Counted from the first letter of the stretch, positions 16,988-26,138 are shown. The stretch is 64,000 bases of DNA from Acidimicrobiia bacterium (GCA_022828135.1 JAJEJB010000027.1:1-64000), one strand, 5' to 3'. Numbers and translations are program-made. Notes: a model not told the origin generated them from the sequence alone.

Positions 16988-17260
16988 GTGGAGACGCTGC
17001 TACAGGTTGTGACCGTCGCTCTGGGCGTGTTCGCCATAATCTGGCATCAGCAGCGCACGATCGACAAGCTCAGAGACAGCACCAACCAGGCCATCGGAAA
17101 GCTCAGGGACGGCACCAACCAGGCCATCGGAAAGCTCAGCGAGGAGGTCGCCGCGAACGGTCAACGGCTGGCCCGGATCGAGGGCTTCCTGGGCATCGGC
17201 ATGCCGGAGGCCGACGCGCCCAAACGGCGCCCCACCGACGGTAACGAGCCCGAGAGATAG
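16988..17260 (+). CDS. Small membrane-anchored coiled-coil protein, copy 1
   Basis: This 90-residue protein has one N-terminal helix (LLQVVTVALGVFAIIWH), then a short basic coiled-coil region and the motif LARIEGFLGIGMP, which is identical in the next gene. The coiled region holds an 11-residue tandem repeat (LRDSTNQAIGK, then LRDGTNQAIGK), encoded by two 33-bp units at 17068-17133. A GTG start is used. Function is unknown; the design suggests a membrane-tethered oligomer. Confidence 0.7.
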   Translation: METLLQVVTVALGVFAIIWHQQRTIDKLRDSTNQAIGKLRDGTNQAIGKLSEEVAANGQRLARIEGFLGIGMPEADAPKRRPTDGNEPER

Positions 17261-17265
17261 GCGCC

Positions 17266-17532
17266 GTGGAGACCCTCGTTCAGGTCGTGACCGTTGCGCT
17301 GGCCGTGGTCGCCATCGTCTGGCATCAGCAGCGGACCATCGACAAGCTGCGGGACGACACTGACCGGGGCTTTGAGAAACTCGCTGCGGCGGTAGCGGCC
17401 AACGGGGAACGGTTGGCACGCATCGAGGGATTCCTGGGCATCGGCATGCCTGACGCGGCCGCATCGAAGGCAGCTGGAGCGACACGGCCGGAGCAGGAAC
17501 CTGGCCAATCTGAGGAGTCCGAGCCGACCTAG
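17266..17532 (+). CDS. Small membrane-anchored coiled-coil protein, copy 2
   Basis: This 88-residue paralogue lies 5 nt after copy 1. It has the same N-terminal helix (LVQVVTVALAVVAIVWHQQRTIDKLRD) and the same LARIEGFLGIGMP motif, but lacks the duplicated 11-residue unit. The tail is acidic (EQEPGQSEESEPT) where that of copy 1 is mixed. The 16 nt spanning the start (taggcgccgtggagac) are identical in both copies, so the duplicated segment includes the leader. Confidence 0.7.
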   Translation: METLVQVVTVALAVVAIVWHQQRTIDKLRDDTDRGFEKLAAAVAANGERLARIEGFLGIGMPDAAASKAAGATRPEQEPGQSEESEPT

Positions 17533-17613
17533 GGCCATTCTGACTCGAATATCCGGCGGTTTGGCGCGATTATTCGCCCTGGGGGCCGGAAGTTCGGCGA
17601 GGAGAGGCCTGCG

Positions 17614-18546
17614 TCAGCTCAGGGCGAGGCGGGCGGCGGCTAGGTCGGCGGCTGCAAAGCCGGCCGACTTGAACAGGGTGATCTCCTCGGCGGAGGTGCG
17701 GCCGGGGTGGTCGCCGGTGGCGAGGGCTCGCAGGTCGGCGGCTATTGAGGCCTCGGTGATGACGCCGCCGGCCAGCGGCTGAGCTAGGTCGCCCGACAAC
17801 ATGGTGCCCGCGACGGTGTCGACAAAGATGGTGGACCGGGCTGCGGCCACGTCGTCGGACTCGCGCATGTCGGGCTGGAAGCTGCCGACGAGGTCGAGGT
17901 GGGTGCCGGGGGCGAGGCGTTCGCCCCGCACCAGGGGGCTGGTGGCGCCGGTCACGCACGAGACGATGTCGGCTTGCTGGACGCCGGCGTCGAGATCGGC
18001 CGTCGCCCGGGCGGGGAGGCCCTCGGCCCGCAGTTGCTCGGCCACTGCCCCGGCGGCCTCGGGTCTGCGACCCCAGATCTCGATGCCGGTGAGCGGGCGG
18101 ACCGCGGCGTGGGCCCGGGCCATGTTGGGCGACAGCCGGCCCGTTCCCACCACCAGCAGTAGCTCGGCGTCGGCGCGGGCCAGGTGGTCGGCGGCCAGCG
18201 CCGAGATGGCCGCGGTGCGGCGGTCGGTCAGCTCGTCGCCGTCGAGCACCGCGCCCAGCTGACCGGTGCGGCCGTCGAGGAGCAGGTACGCGGCGTTGAC
18301 AGTGGGCACGGCGGTGCCGGCGTTGGACGGGAAGTAGGTGACGGTCTTGACGCCGATCAGCTCGCGGTCGATCCAGGCCGGCATCAGCAGCAGCGCGCCC
18401 TCGCCACCGTCGGGCAGGCCGACCGGATGCACATGCCGCTCGGGCGAGTTCAAGTCCTCCTCCGCCAGCACCTCGGCGATGGCGTTGATCAGTTCCGGCC
18501 ACGGCGTGGCCGCCCGAACCGCGGCCGCGTCAAGGGTGCGCACCAC
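17614..18546 (-). CDS. Ornithine cyclodeaminase / mu-crystallin family protein
   Basis: This protein of about 310 residues is an NAD(P)-binding member of the family that includes ornithine cyclodeaminase, alanine dehydrogenase and ketimine reductases. Segments seen are RHVHPVGLPDGGEGALLLMPAW, GVKTVTYFPSNAG, the Rossmann region LLLVVGTGRLSPNMARAHAAVRPL and ADIVSCVTGATSPLVRGE. The internal GTG giving VVRTLDAAAVRA starts 7 nt after the upstream stop. A TTG at 18591 would overlap the oxidase gene. With that oxidase it probably handles imino acids or ketimines. Confidence 0.82.
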   Translation of the reverse strand: MVRTLDAAAVRAATPWPELINAIAEVLAEEDLNSPERHVHPVGLPDGGEGALLLMPAWIDRELIGVKTVTYFPSNAGTAVPTVNAAYLLLDGRTGQLGAVLDGDELTDRRTAAISALAADHLARADAELLLVVGTGRLSPNMARAHAAVRPLTGIEIWGRRPEAAGAVAEQLRAEGLPARATADLDAGVQQADIVSCVTGATSPLVRGERLAPGTHLDLVGSFQPDMRESDDVAAARSTIFVDTVAGTMLSGDLAQPLAGGVITEASIAADLRALATGDHPGRTSAEEITLFKSAGFAAADLAAARLALS

Positions 18547-18553
18547 GCCATGT

Positions 18554-19687
18554 CTAGCGCCGGAAGCGAGTGGGGCTGAGTTCGGGGGCAATACCGTCGA
18601 GCGAGGGCGCGGGAGTTTCGCCGCTGATCAGCTCGGCGGTGAGAGCGGCCATGGCCGGGGATGTCTGGATGCCGGTGCCGCCCTGCCCACCGCACCAGAA
18701 GAACCCTTCGGCTCCAGGGTCGAAGCCGACGACCGGCACCCGGTCGGGCGCGAACGTACGCAGACCGGCCCAGGTGGAGCGGATCGAGCGAACGTCGAGG
18801 ATCGTGGCCCGGTTGACGGCCTCGATCCCGGTCGCCACGTCGATCTCGCGGGGCTTGACATCGCAGGGCTCGACGGGATCCTCGTCGGCGGGCGAGGCCA
18901 GGATCTGGTCGGCTCCCTCGGGCTTGAAGTAGAAGCTCTCGTCGGCCCCGACCACGAGGGGCCAGCCAACTGATTCGAAATGGCTGGCGAAGGTGAACAC
19001 CGTGCGCCGGTACGGCTGCAAGCCGACCGGTTGCACGCCGGCCATGCGGGCCACCTCGTCGGCCCACGCGCCGGCCGCGTTGACGACGACGGCACCGCGC
19101 AGGATCCGCTCGCCGACATCCACATGCCAGCAGCCGTCTCGACGGGTGAGCGCTCTCACTCCGTGCTCTCGCAGCACGGTCGCGCCCTCAGCCCGGGCAC
19201 CTCGCAGGAAGGCCTGGTGCAGCTCAGCGACGTCGATGTCGAACCCGCTGTACTCAATCACGGCGGCTTGCAGCCACTGCGGATCCAGGGCGGCGCACAG
19301 CCCGATCGCGCTGGATGCGTCGAGCCGCTCGCAGGGGGTGCCGGTGGTCTGGTTGGCTGCGATCCGCTCCGACAGCTGCTGCTCGAAGCCGGCCGGCGCC
19401 ACCCACAGCACGTTGCGGGGCTCCAGCAACTCACTGTCGGCCAAGCCGCTGGCGCCGCTCTCCAAGAACGGCCGCGACGAGGCGCTCAGGACCCGGTGGG
19501 CGGGCCCGCCGTAGGAGGCCAGGAACTGCGCCGCCGAGCGTCCCGTGCTGTGCGCGGTCAGCGACACTTCCCTCTCGACGACGGCCACCCGGTGCCCCCG
19601 CCCGGCCAGTGCCCAGGCCGCCGACATTCCCGCGATGCCCCCACCGATGACGACGACATCGAAGAACCTCGGTGCAGCATCTCCCAT
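18554..19687 (-). CDS. FAD-dependent amino acid/amine oxidase (DAO family)
   Basis: This 377-residue protein has the N-terminal dinucleotide motif VVVIGGGIAGMSAAWALAGRGHRVAVVE and a C-terminal FAD contact WCGGQGGTGIQTSPAMA. VNAAGAWADEVARMAGV in the middle is typical of D-amino acid, glycine and sarcosine oxidase-like flavoproteins. The ATG before GDAAPRFFDVV is chosen over a far-upstream in-frame start. It would oxidise an amine or D-amino acid to an imine, which the downstream cyclodeaminase/ketimine-reductase-like protein could use. Confidence 0.85.
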   Translation of the reverse strand: MGDAAPRFFDVVVIGGGIAGMSAAWALAGRGHRVAVVEREVSLTAHSTGRSAAQFLASYGGPAHRVLSASSRPFLESGASGLADSELLEPRNVLWVAPAGFEQQLSERIAANQTTGTPCERLDASSAIGLCAALDPQWLQAAVIEYSGFDIDVAELHQAFLRGARAEGATVLREHGVRALTRRDGCWHVDVGERILRGAVVVNAAGAWADEVARMAGVQPVGLQPYRRTVFTFASHFESVGWPLVVGADESFYFKPEGADQILASPADEDPVEPCDVKPREIDVATGIEAVNRATILDVRSIRSTWAGLRTFAPDRVPVVGFDPGAEGFFWCGGQGGTGIQTSPAMAALTAELISGETPAPSLDGIAPELSPTRFRR

Positions 19688-19802
19688 GGCTCTGCGAACT
19701 ATACGAACCCGGCCCGCATCAAGGCTGTGCACCGGGCTGGCCGTGCAGCCCTTCTGTCAGCAATGTGCCCGAACGCTGACTGTTGGCGACGTTGCTGGAG
19801 CC

Positions 19803-20531
19803 CTAATCGGCCGCTGCGACCGTGCGATCCTTGTCGGGAGGGGGCATGTAGGTCTTGCGGCTCGGCTTGAGGCCCATCGAGTGCATGGCCAGCAACATGC
19901 CGAGGGCAGCGCCGGTGGGGTCGACCACCGGCACCCTCACCTGCTCGGACTCCAGCCTGGTCTGTAGCGCCGCGGCCACGCCCAGCATGCCTGTGCAGCC
20001 CAGCACCAGGACGTCGGCGCCACGATCGAGAGCGTCGCACGAGGCCTCGAAGAGGCTCTTGAGCAGAGCGTCGCCGTCGTGCAGCTCAAGGACCGGCGTA
20101 TCGATCACCTCGACCGAGGTCATCCGGCTGTGAACTCCCATCCGGGCCGCCAGGGTGGAGATCATCGGCACCACGTTGTCGAGCACGGTCACCACCGAGA
20201 AGCGCTCGCCGAGGTTGAGGGCGGTCGACACCGCCGGTTCGAATCCGCCGACCACGGGAATATCGACGAGTTCTCTGGCGGCGGGGACCGCGGGATCACC
20301 GAAACAGGTGATGAAGACCCCATCCGCGCCATCGGCTTCGGCCCGCACCACTTCGGACACGATCGCCGGCCCGGCGAGAACCTCGTCGTAGAACGACTCG
20401 ATCGAGGCCGGGCCGTAGGGAAGGTTGCTCACACCCAGGTCGATGTCGTCACCCAGGAAGCCCCGGGCTTCTCGGGTGATCTGTTCGTTGAACGAGTCGG
20501 ATGTGATCGGGACGACGATGTGGATTCTCAT
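19803..20531 (-). CDS. Hydantoin/aspartate racemase family protein
   Basis: This 242-residue protein has the two catalytic cysteines of the Asp/Glu/hydantoin racemase family: C76 in FITCFGDPAVPAAREL and C179 in VLVLGCTGMLGVA. The opening MRIHIVVPITSDSF and the LGERFSVVTVLDN region fit the hydantoin racemase (HyuE) and arylmalonate-decarboxylase-like group. It lies downstream of the importer genes and within the catabolic island, so it probably inverts the stereocentre of the imported cyclic compound or amino acid before hydrolysis. Confidence 0.82.
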   Translation of the reverse strand: MRIHIVVPITSDSFNEQITREARGFLGDDIDLGVSNLPYGPASIESFYDEVLAGPAIVSEVVRAEADGADGVFITCFGDPAVPAARELVDIPVVGGFEPAVSTALNLGERFSVVTVLDNVVPMISTLAARMGVHSRMTSVEVIDTPVLELHDGDALLKSLFEASCDALDRGADVLVLGCTGMLGVAAALQTRLESEQVRVPVVDPTGAALGMLLAMHSMGLKPSRKTYMPPPDKDRTVAAAD

Positions 20532-20581
20532 TCTGCTTCCCTTTCTGGTTGTTGGGCTGATGGCGGTCGAGTCCGTCGGAG

Positions 20582-21556
20582 CTAGGTGCGCCGGGTCCGG
20601 GACCAGGCGTCGGTGGCCACGGCCACGAGGATCACCACGCCCTGGATGATCCGCTGCCAGATCGGGTCGATCTGGTGCAGGTTGAAGCCGTTGACCATGA
20701 AGGCGATGAAGAAGGCGCCCAGCAGCGTCCTCCACACCGCGCCGGTGCCGCCTGCGATGGAGGTTCCGCCGACGACGATGGCGGCGATCACGCCGAACAC
20801 GAAACTGAAGTCGTCGGACGGCGTGGCGCTGATGGTCCGCGACGCCGCCACCACGCCGGCGAGCCCGGCGGCGAGCCCCGACAACGCGAACACGGCCACC
20901 ACCACCTGCCGGGTCCGCACACCGGCGAGCCTGGCCGCCTCGGCACTGCCGCCGGTGGCATAAACGTGGCGACCGAACCGGGTGCCGGCCAGGGCGATCC
21001 AGGCCACCGCCACCACTGCGAGCGAGATCCATGTGGCGGTGGTGAGCTCGGCGACGCGCGTGCGGGCGATCTCGCGGAAGCTGTCGCTGGAGGGCCGCAT
21101 GATGCTGCGCTCGCTGACCAGGTAGCCGATGCCGAAGACGATGAACGACGTGGCCAGCGTGGTGATGAACGAGTTGATCCGGGCGAAGGCCACTATCGAG
21201 CCGTTGGCCGCTCCGACGGCCAAGCCGAAGACGCAGCCGGCGACCAACGCCAGCGCGACCGAGCCGGTCGCATTCTCCACCCGCAGCGCGACCAGCGGTG
21301 CGGCCACCGCCACCGCCGAGATCGACACGTCGAAACCGCCCGCGATCATGGTCAGCGTGGCCACGGAGGCCGCAATGAGCAGGGTCGCCTGCTGGTCGAG
21401 GACGTTGCGCAGGTTCGCGCCGGTCAGGAAGCCGTCGGTCGTGGCGGCCAGCAGCACGAACAGCGCGAGGGTCACCCAGACGATGCCGTAGCGGGCCATC
21501 ACGCCGACATACCGGCTCGCGCCCGGCGGCTGCAGTTGCGTGGCCGCGTCAGTCAT
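20582..21556 (-). CDS. ABC transporter permease, sugar (RbsC) type
   Basis: This 324-residue inner-membrane protein has eight to ten hydrophobic helices and the RbsC-type pattern (YGIVWVTLALFVLLAATTDGF, NVLDQQATLLIAASVATLTMIAGGFDVSISA, and the cytoplasmic EAARLAGVRTRQVVVAVFALSGLAAGLAG). The start is the ATG before TDAATQLQ, overlapping the ATPase stop by 4 bp. It forms the channel of the importer with the ATPase and lipoprotein encoded upstream. Confidence 0.9.
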   Translation of the reverse strand: MTDAATQLQPPGASRYVGVMARYGIVWVTLALFVLLAATTDGFLTGANLRNVLDQQATLLIAASVATLTMIAGGFDVSISAVAVAAPLVALRVENATGSVALALVAGCVFGLAVGAANGSIVAFARINSFITTLATSFIVFGIGYLVSERSIMRPSSDSFREIARTRVAELTTATWISLAVVAVAWIALAGTRFGRHVYATGGSAEAARLAGVRTRQVVVAVFALSGLAAGLAGVVAASRTISATPSDDFSFVFGVIAAIVVGGTSIAGGTGAVWRTLLGAFFIAFMVNGFNLHQIDPIWQRIIQGVVILVAVATDAWSRTRRT

Positions 21557-23187
21557 GAGCCTGGGCGGACGGCCTCTTCGCCGAAGGCGTGGCGAAGGAT
21601 CTGGGCCTCGTCCAGGTCGGGATGGATGAACTCGGCCACGAAGCGCCCGTCGCGCATCACGATCACGCGGTGGCACAGCCCGACGAGCTCCTCCAGTTCC
21701 GACGAGACGACCAGGACGGCGAGGCCGTCACCGGCCGCGGCCGCGATCAGGTCATAGATGGAACGTTTCGAGCCGACGTCGACGCCCCGGGTGGGCTCGT
21801 CGGCGATGAGCACCTTCAGACCGGGAGTCATCCAGCGCGCGAACAGGCACTTCTGCTGGTTGCCTCCCGACAGCAGCCGGACGGGAGTCTCGAGGCCCCC
21901 GCCCCGCACCCCGGCGCTCGCCGCGGACTCAGAGACGAGATCGCTCTCGGCGCGGCGGCCGACGATGCCCGCCCTGGTGAGGCGTCGCAGGTGCGGGAGG
22001 CTCACGTTCTCGCGAAGGCTGCGGTCGACCAGCAGCCCCTGGTCTTTGCGGGACTCGGGAATGAGGCCCATGCCTGAGCGGATCGCTCGACGGGGATGCA
22101 GGCGACCCAAGTCGCCCCCAAGGACCCGCACCTCCCGGGCAACGGCGCGGTCTGCCCCGTAGATGCTCCTCACGAACTCCGTGCGGCCAGATCCGACCAG
22201 TCCCGCGATGCCGACTATCTCTCCCGGGAGCACATCAAGGTCCAGTCCTTCGGGTGACAGGGCCTCAGCGAGCGAGCCTGTTCGCCCGACGGGTCTCGGG
22301 CCGGTCAGGTCTGCGGGTTTGAGACCTCGAACGCTTAGAGCCGAGCGCTGGTCGGGATTGGGACGGGGCGGCTTGGGTGGGAAGCTCCCTTCGAGCTTGC
22401 GCCCGATCATCGCCTCGACCAGGGATCCCGGGGTCTCCGCCGCCGGCTTAGTGGTGCGCACGACCCGCCCGTCGCGCATGACCGTGATGTCGTCGGCGAG
22501 GTGGAGGACCTCGTGGAGGAAGTGGGAAATGAACAGGACGGTGATCCTCTGGTCGCTCAGCGACCGGACCAGGTCGTGAAGCTGGTGGCGCTCGCTCGCG
22601 GACAGCCGGGCCGAGGGCTCGTCCATGATCACGAGCTCGGACCGGCGCGCCGCGGCCCTCAGGATCTCGACCCGCTGCTGGTCGGCGACGCTGAGAGATC
22701 CGACTCTGGCCGCCGGATCGATCGGGATGCCGGTCCGCTCGACGAGCGCCTCGAAGCGCTCCAGAGTGTCGGCCCGGGCCATGAATCCCCACCGGGTCGA
22801 CTCCACTCCCAGGAACACGTTGTCGGCCACGCTTCGATCCGGCACGAGGGCCAGTTCCTGGGCGAGGGTCGTGATGCCGGCCGCGAATGCCTGCCTCGGC
22901 GACCTGAACCGGCAACGCGTGCCGTTGACGATCAGCGAGCCGCTGTCGGCAGTGTGTACTCCGGCGATGATCTTGCCGACGGTGGACTTGCCCGCGCCGT
23001 TCTCCCCGACCAGGGCGTGGATGCAGCCGCGCCGTATGACGAGGTCAGCGCAGTCGACGGCCTGGGTGGAGCCGAACCGCTTGGATACTCCGCGCAGCTC
23101 TATGTGGGTGGACCCGCCTGTGTGGGTCGTCCCGTCTATGTGAGTGGACCCGGATTGGGCGGGCTCAGCCGGCTGAGGGTCAGCCAT
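21553..23187 (-). CDS. ABC importer ATPase with two nucleotide-binding domains, sugar (RbsA) type
   Basis: This 544-residue protein is a fused double ATPase. The first domain has Walker A GENGAGKST (61-69), with VIMDEPSARLSASERHQL as its Walker B region. The second has LLSGGNQQKCLFARW and VLIADEPTRGVDVGSKR, the usual C-terminal signature and Walker B of RbsA-like proteins. The first 30 residues hold a short Thr/His repeat (STHIDGTTHTGGSTHIE) that is not part of the fold. The start overlaps the binding-protein gene by 8 bp. It powers uptake through the adjacent permease. Confidence 0.9.
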   Translation of the reverse strand: MADPQPAEPAQSGSTHIDGTTHTGGSTHIELRGVSKRFGSTQAVDCADLVIRRGCIHALVGENGAGKSTVGKIIAGVHTADSGSLIVNGTRCRFRSPRQAFAAGITTLAQELALVPDRSVADNVFLGVESTRWGFMARADTLERFEALVERTGIPIDPAARVGSLSVADQQRVEILRAAARRSELVIMDEPSARLSASERHQLHDLVRSLSDQRITVLFISHFLHEVLHLADDITVMRDGRVVRTTKPAAETPGSLVEAMIGRKLEGSFPPKPPRPNPDQRSALSVRGLKPADLTGPRPVGRTGSLAEALSPEGLDLDVLPGEIVGIAGLVGSGRTEFVRSIYGADRAVAREVRVLGGDLGRLHPRRAIRSGMGLIPESRKDQGLLVDRSLRENVSLPHLRRLTRAGIVGRRAESDLVSESAASAGVRGGGLETPVRLLSGGNQQKCLFARWMTPGLKVLIADEPTRGVDVGSKRSIYDLIAAAAGDGLAVLVVSSELEELVGLCHRVIVMRDGRFVAEFIHPDLDEAQILRHAFGEEAVRPGS

Positions 23188-24391
23188 CCCACTCCGGGGT
23201 GAACTGGCCGACGTTGGCCGCGGTGACCATGCCTTCGTCGACGAAGCCGCCGTTGGGGTCCACGCCGCCGGTGTACGTGCCGTCCTCCAGCGCCGCGATC
23301 ATGGCTTCCATGGCCAGACGGCCCTCGCTGGCCGGCGCGTAGAACACGGTCGCGAACCACCGTCCATCCCGGATCCCCTCGATGGCAGGCGACGATCCTC
23401 CGAGGCCGATCAGGGCGACACCGTCGAGCTTCCCCTCGTCGGTGAGGACCAGCTCGACGCCCTGGAGCGGCTGGTCGGCGCCCACCACCACGTCGAAGTC
23501 GGGCTGGGCCTGCAGGATGTCCTGGATGGCGTTGATCCCGCCTTCGGGGCCCAGGTACTGGCCCTCTCCCTCGGCGACGATCTCGATGTTGGGCTGGTCC
23601 GCGACCACGCTGTCGAAGCCCTGGCGCAGGGCCACGTCCAGTGGGATGCCCCGGATGCCGAAGATGTACACGACCCGGCACGGGTCGAGTCCGGCGCAAG
23701 CCTGGACGGTGAGGCGCCCGGCTCGCTCTCCCGTTACGACGGGCGGGGCCAGGACAGAGGCAGCGATCCCGTCGACCTGCGGCTCGTTGGTGGACAGGTC
23801 GTCGCCGACGATCTGGTTGAACAGCACGATCTCGTGACCGGCTTCGAGGGCGGCCTCGACGTCGGGAACGAGTCCGGGCCCGTTCAGGGCGACCAGGATG
23901 ATCCCGTCGTACTGGCCGCTGGCCACCGCGTCCTGGAACTGCGTGGTCTGGAGGTCGGCGTTGAACTGGGCGTCGAACTCGACCAGCTCGATGTTGTTCT
24001 CGTCGGCCAGTCGCTGCATCTCGCCCACCGAAGCCAGCAGGAACGTGTTGGCCGAGCTGGCCGAGAGGTAGGCGACCCGCCTCGGCGTGGGCGGCTCCGT
24101 CGTAGCGGGCGGTTCGTCCTCGGGCTCCTCGACGGCGGGCTCGGCCTCGACGGCGGGTTCGGCCGGTTCCTCCTCCTCGGCCGGCTCGGCCGTGGTGCCG
24201 TCGTCGTCGGCTGGGGCTTCGTCTTCTGGTGGCGACTCGTCGGTATCGACAGGAGCCTCGTCGTCCGGACTGCTCGCGACGGTCGTCGCGGCCGCCGGTT
24301 CGTCGGGTGTCTCGTCGTCTGCGCACGCGGCGGCCACCAGGGCCAGCGCCAGAATGACCGCCACGAGCCTGGCGGCGTCTCGAATCTTCAT
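23180..24391 (-). CDS. Solute-binding lipoprotein of the ABC importer (periplasmic-binding-protein-like I)
   Basis: This 403-residue protein has a signal peptide ending LALALVAAAC, with C23 the likely lipidated residue. Residues 24-105 are a long flexible linker of Asp, Glu, Pro, Ala and Thr, far longer than usual. The binding domain follows (RVAYLSASSANTFLLASVGEMQRLADENNIELVEFDAQFN), the type I sugar-binding fold with DGIILVALNGPGLVPDVEAAL. Ribose/xylose-type importers also take purine nucleosides and other solutes, so sugar specificity should not be assumed. The ATG has a strong purine-rich leader (GGGGGGAA). Confidence 0.88.
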   Translation of the reverse strand: MKIRDAARLVAVILALALVAAACADDETPDEPAAATTVASSPDDEAPVDTDESPPEDEAPADDDGTTAEPAEEEEPAEPAVEAEPAVEEPEDEPPATTEPPTPRRVAYLSASSANTFLLASVGEMQRLADENNIELVEFDAQFNADLQTTQFQDAVASGQYDGIILVALNGPGLVPDVEAALEAGHEIVLFNQIVGDDLSTNEPQVDGIAASVLAPPVVTGERAGRLTVQACAGLDPCRVVYIFGIRGIPLDVALRQGFDSVVADQPNIEIVAEGEGQYLGPEGGINAIQDILQAQPDFDVVVGADQPLQGVELVLTDEGKLDGVALIGLGGSSPAIEGIRDGRWFATVFYAPASEGRLAMEAMIAALEDGTYTGGVDPNGGFVDEGMVTAANVGQFTPEWDG

Positions 24392-24440
24392 CGGTTCCCC
24401 CCTCGCGATGGGATGTATGAGCCTGAGAGGGGACGGTACG

Positions 24441-24459
24441 GAGCCCCGAAGCGGGGCTC
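24441..24459 (-). promoter_or_regulatory. Hairpin in the leader of the ABC importer operon
   Basis: GAGCCCCG and CGGGGCTC form a perfect 8-bp stem around a 3-nt loop. It lies between the PucR stop and the binding-protein start, both on the minus strand. It could terminate the PucR transcript or act in the importer leader. No U-run follows, so a standard intrinsic terminator is not certain. Confidence 0.4.
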
Positions 24460-24493
24460 AATGGGCAGAACGCTGCCTTAATGACGCCGTGAG

Positions 24494-24508
24494 GTGCAGT
24501 TATTGCAC
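24494..24508. promoter_or_regulatory. Inverted repeat upstream of the importer operon
   Basis: GTGCA and TGCAC are separated by 5 nt (gtgcagttattgcac) in a locally AT-richer stretch about 105 bp upstream of the binding-protein start. It is a candidate operator, for example for the neighbouring PucR protein. No bound factor can be named from sequence. Confidence 0.3.
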
Positions 24509-24538
24509 GAAATCGAAGGCCGCGGGCGTCGAGACCTG

Positions 24539-26125
24539 TCAGCGGCCGGCTTGATCGAGCCTGTGCATCCTGACCACGAGTTGGAGCGCCAGTCGCTGGT
24601 CGGGATCATGCAGGTTGACGTTGAGGGTGTCGGCGATGCGGTCGACACGCTTCATGACGGTGTTGCGATGGACGCCGAGCGCCGCCGCCGTGCTCGTGGC
24701 CGAGGACTGGCAATCCAGGTAGGTCTGCAGAGTCCGCAGCAACTCGCCGTCGGAGTCTTCGCTGGTCAGCGGTTCGAGGAACGCGGCCACCACCCGGCCG
24801 AAGTCGGCCGATCCGTACCAGCCCAGCATGATCCGCTGTATGCCGAGTTCGTCGATGTGCCTGACCGCGACGCGCCTTGCCCCGGCCCCGGCCAACGCCG
24901 CCGCCTGGCGCGCTTCGGTAAGGCCGGCCCGCAGCCCAGGGAGACCGGTCGCGGGCCGGCCCACCCCGGCATGCGCGCTCACCCCGTCCGCGTCCGCAAC
25001 GAGCGACAGGAGCGCGTCGTAGAGGCTCCGCGTCAGGCTCTGGTAGTCACCCACGGCGGGTTCCGTCGGTGCGCACACCCAGCCCGACCAGCCGTCCGTC
25101 CTCTCGATCAGCGGACCGTCGATCCCGACCTCGACGAGCGTCTCGGCAAGGGCATCGGTGTTGACGAGCACCCAGTTGGAGTCCACCGGACCCGAGAGCT
25201 GAACGTGGAAGGCACTGATCCACCCGGCTGCGGACCAGCCGAAGGTGGCCATCTGGGCGAGGATTGCCTCATCGGGCAGCTCCCCGCTGCCGACGACCTC
25301 GTTGAGCAGGGCGAGCCGGTGCCGGGCGTCCCGCTCCATGGCAAGGCGGTCATGCACCAAGTTGGCTCCCACCGCCCAGGAGGCGACCCCGAGAAGATCC
25401 AGACCGGCCCGCTGGATGGGCTCGTCGCCGTCGGCCAGCACGCACACCAGCCACAACCGGACCGGCTCGCCGGGCACGACGACAACGGGGCAGACCATTC
25501 CCGGTTCACCCCCGGAACCGACATCGGGAGCGTGGTAGGCGTGCTGTCGCAAGGCCTGCGGCCGGACCGACACCTGTGGCCCTGCGATGACGGCGCCGCT
25601 GGCCTCGACCAGCGAGCACGGCCGTCCCAGAATCTCCGAGGCCAGGGCCAAGGTTCCGTCCACGGTCGTCGCCCTGTCCAGACCTCGCAGCAGCCTCGAC
25701 ATCATGGCCGCCTGGTGCACCGCAGGCTGCAGCACCAGCTCCCGCGCCGCGGCAGCCATGGCGAGCACATCGGTCGCTTCCGTCTCCACCAGCGCGGTGC
25801 TGAAGCGATCAGCCAGGCGCCGCGTCGCGATGCCGGTAGCCGACACCGCGTTCACCGCTACAAGGCCGGACCCTTCGCCGTCCCTGACCGTTCGCAGTGC
25901 CACGTCCAGCGCATAGGAGTTCGGCTGTAGTTCTCGGGCATCCAGCACGACCAGCAGACCTGTCGAGATCGGCGTGGCCAGGTCGCAGTGAGCGGTCACG
26001 AACACGTCCGAAACGACTCGATTCAGCCCCTCCTCGCCCGCCACGACATGACAATCGCCGAGCGCGCCGGTGGCCAGCAGCTGCTTCACAGTTAGGGGTC
26101 TGGGGCGTAGACGGGTATCGGCCAC
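24539..26125 (-). CDS. PucR-family transcriptional regulator
   Basis: This protein of about 528 residues has an N-terminal PucR-like sensing domain (LTVKQLLATGALGDCHVVAGEEGLNRVV), a central GGDEF-related region and a C-terminal helix-turn-helix of the PucR/CdaR type (LLRTLQTYLDCQSSATSTAAALGVHRNTVMKRVDRIADTL). Family members control purine, ureide and amino acid catabolic genes, often their neighbours. It sits between the dipeptidase and the importer, so it is the likely local regulator. Both candidate starts are GTG; the internal one avoids overlapping the dipeptidase, while one at 26179 would overlap it by 41 bp. Confidence 0.85.
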   Translation of the reverse strand: MADTRLRPRPLTVKQLLATGALGDCHVVAGEEGLNRVVSDVFVTAHCDLATPISTGLLVVLDARELQPNSYALDVALRTVRDGEGSGLVAVNAVSATGIATRRLADRFSTALVETEATDVLAMAAAARELVLQPAVHQAAMMSRLLRGLDRATTVDGTLALASEILGRPCSLVEASGAVIAGPQVSVRPQALRQHAYHAPDVGSGGEPGMVCPVVVVPGEPVRLWLVCVLADGDEPIQRAGLDLLGVASWAVGANLVHDRLAMERDARHRLALLNEVVGSGELPDEAILAQMATFGWSAAGWISAFHVQLSGPVDSNWVLVNTDALAETLVEVGIDGPLIERTDGWSGWVCAPTEPAVGDYQSLTRSLYDALLSLVADADGVSAHAGVGRPATGLPGLRAGLTEARQAAALAGAGARRVAVRHIDELGIQRIMLGWYGSADFGRVVAAFLEPLTSEDSDGELLRTLQTYLDCQSSATSTAAALGVHRNTVMKRVDRIADTLNVNLHDPDQRLALQLVVRMHRLDQAGR

Positions 26126-26138
26126 CGTCGCGTTTCTA

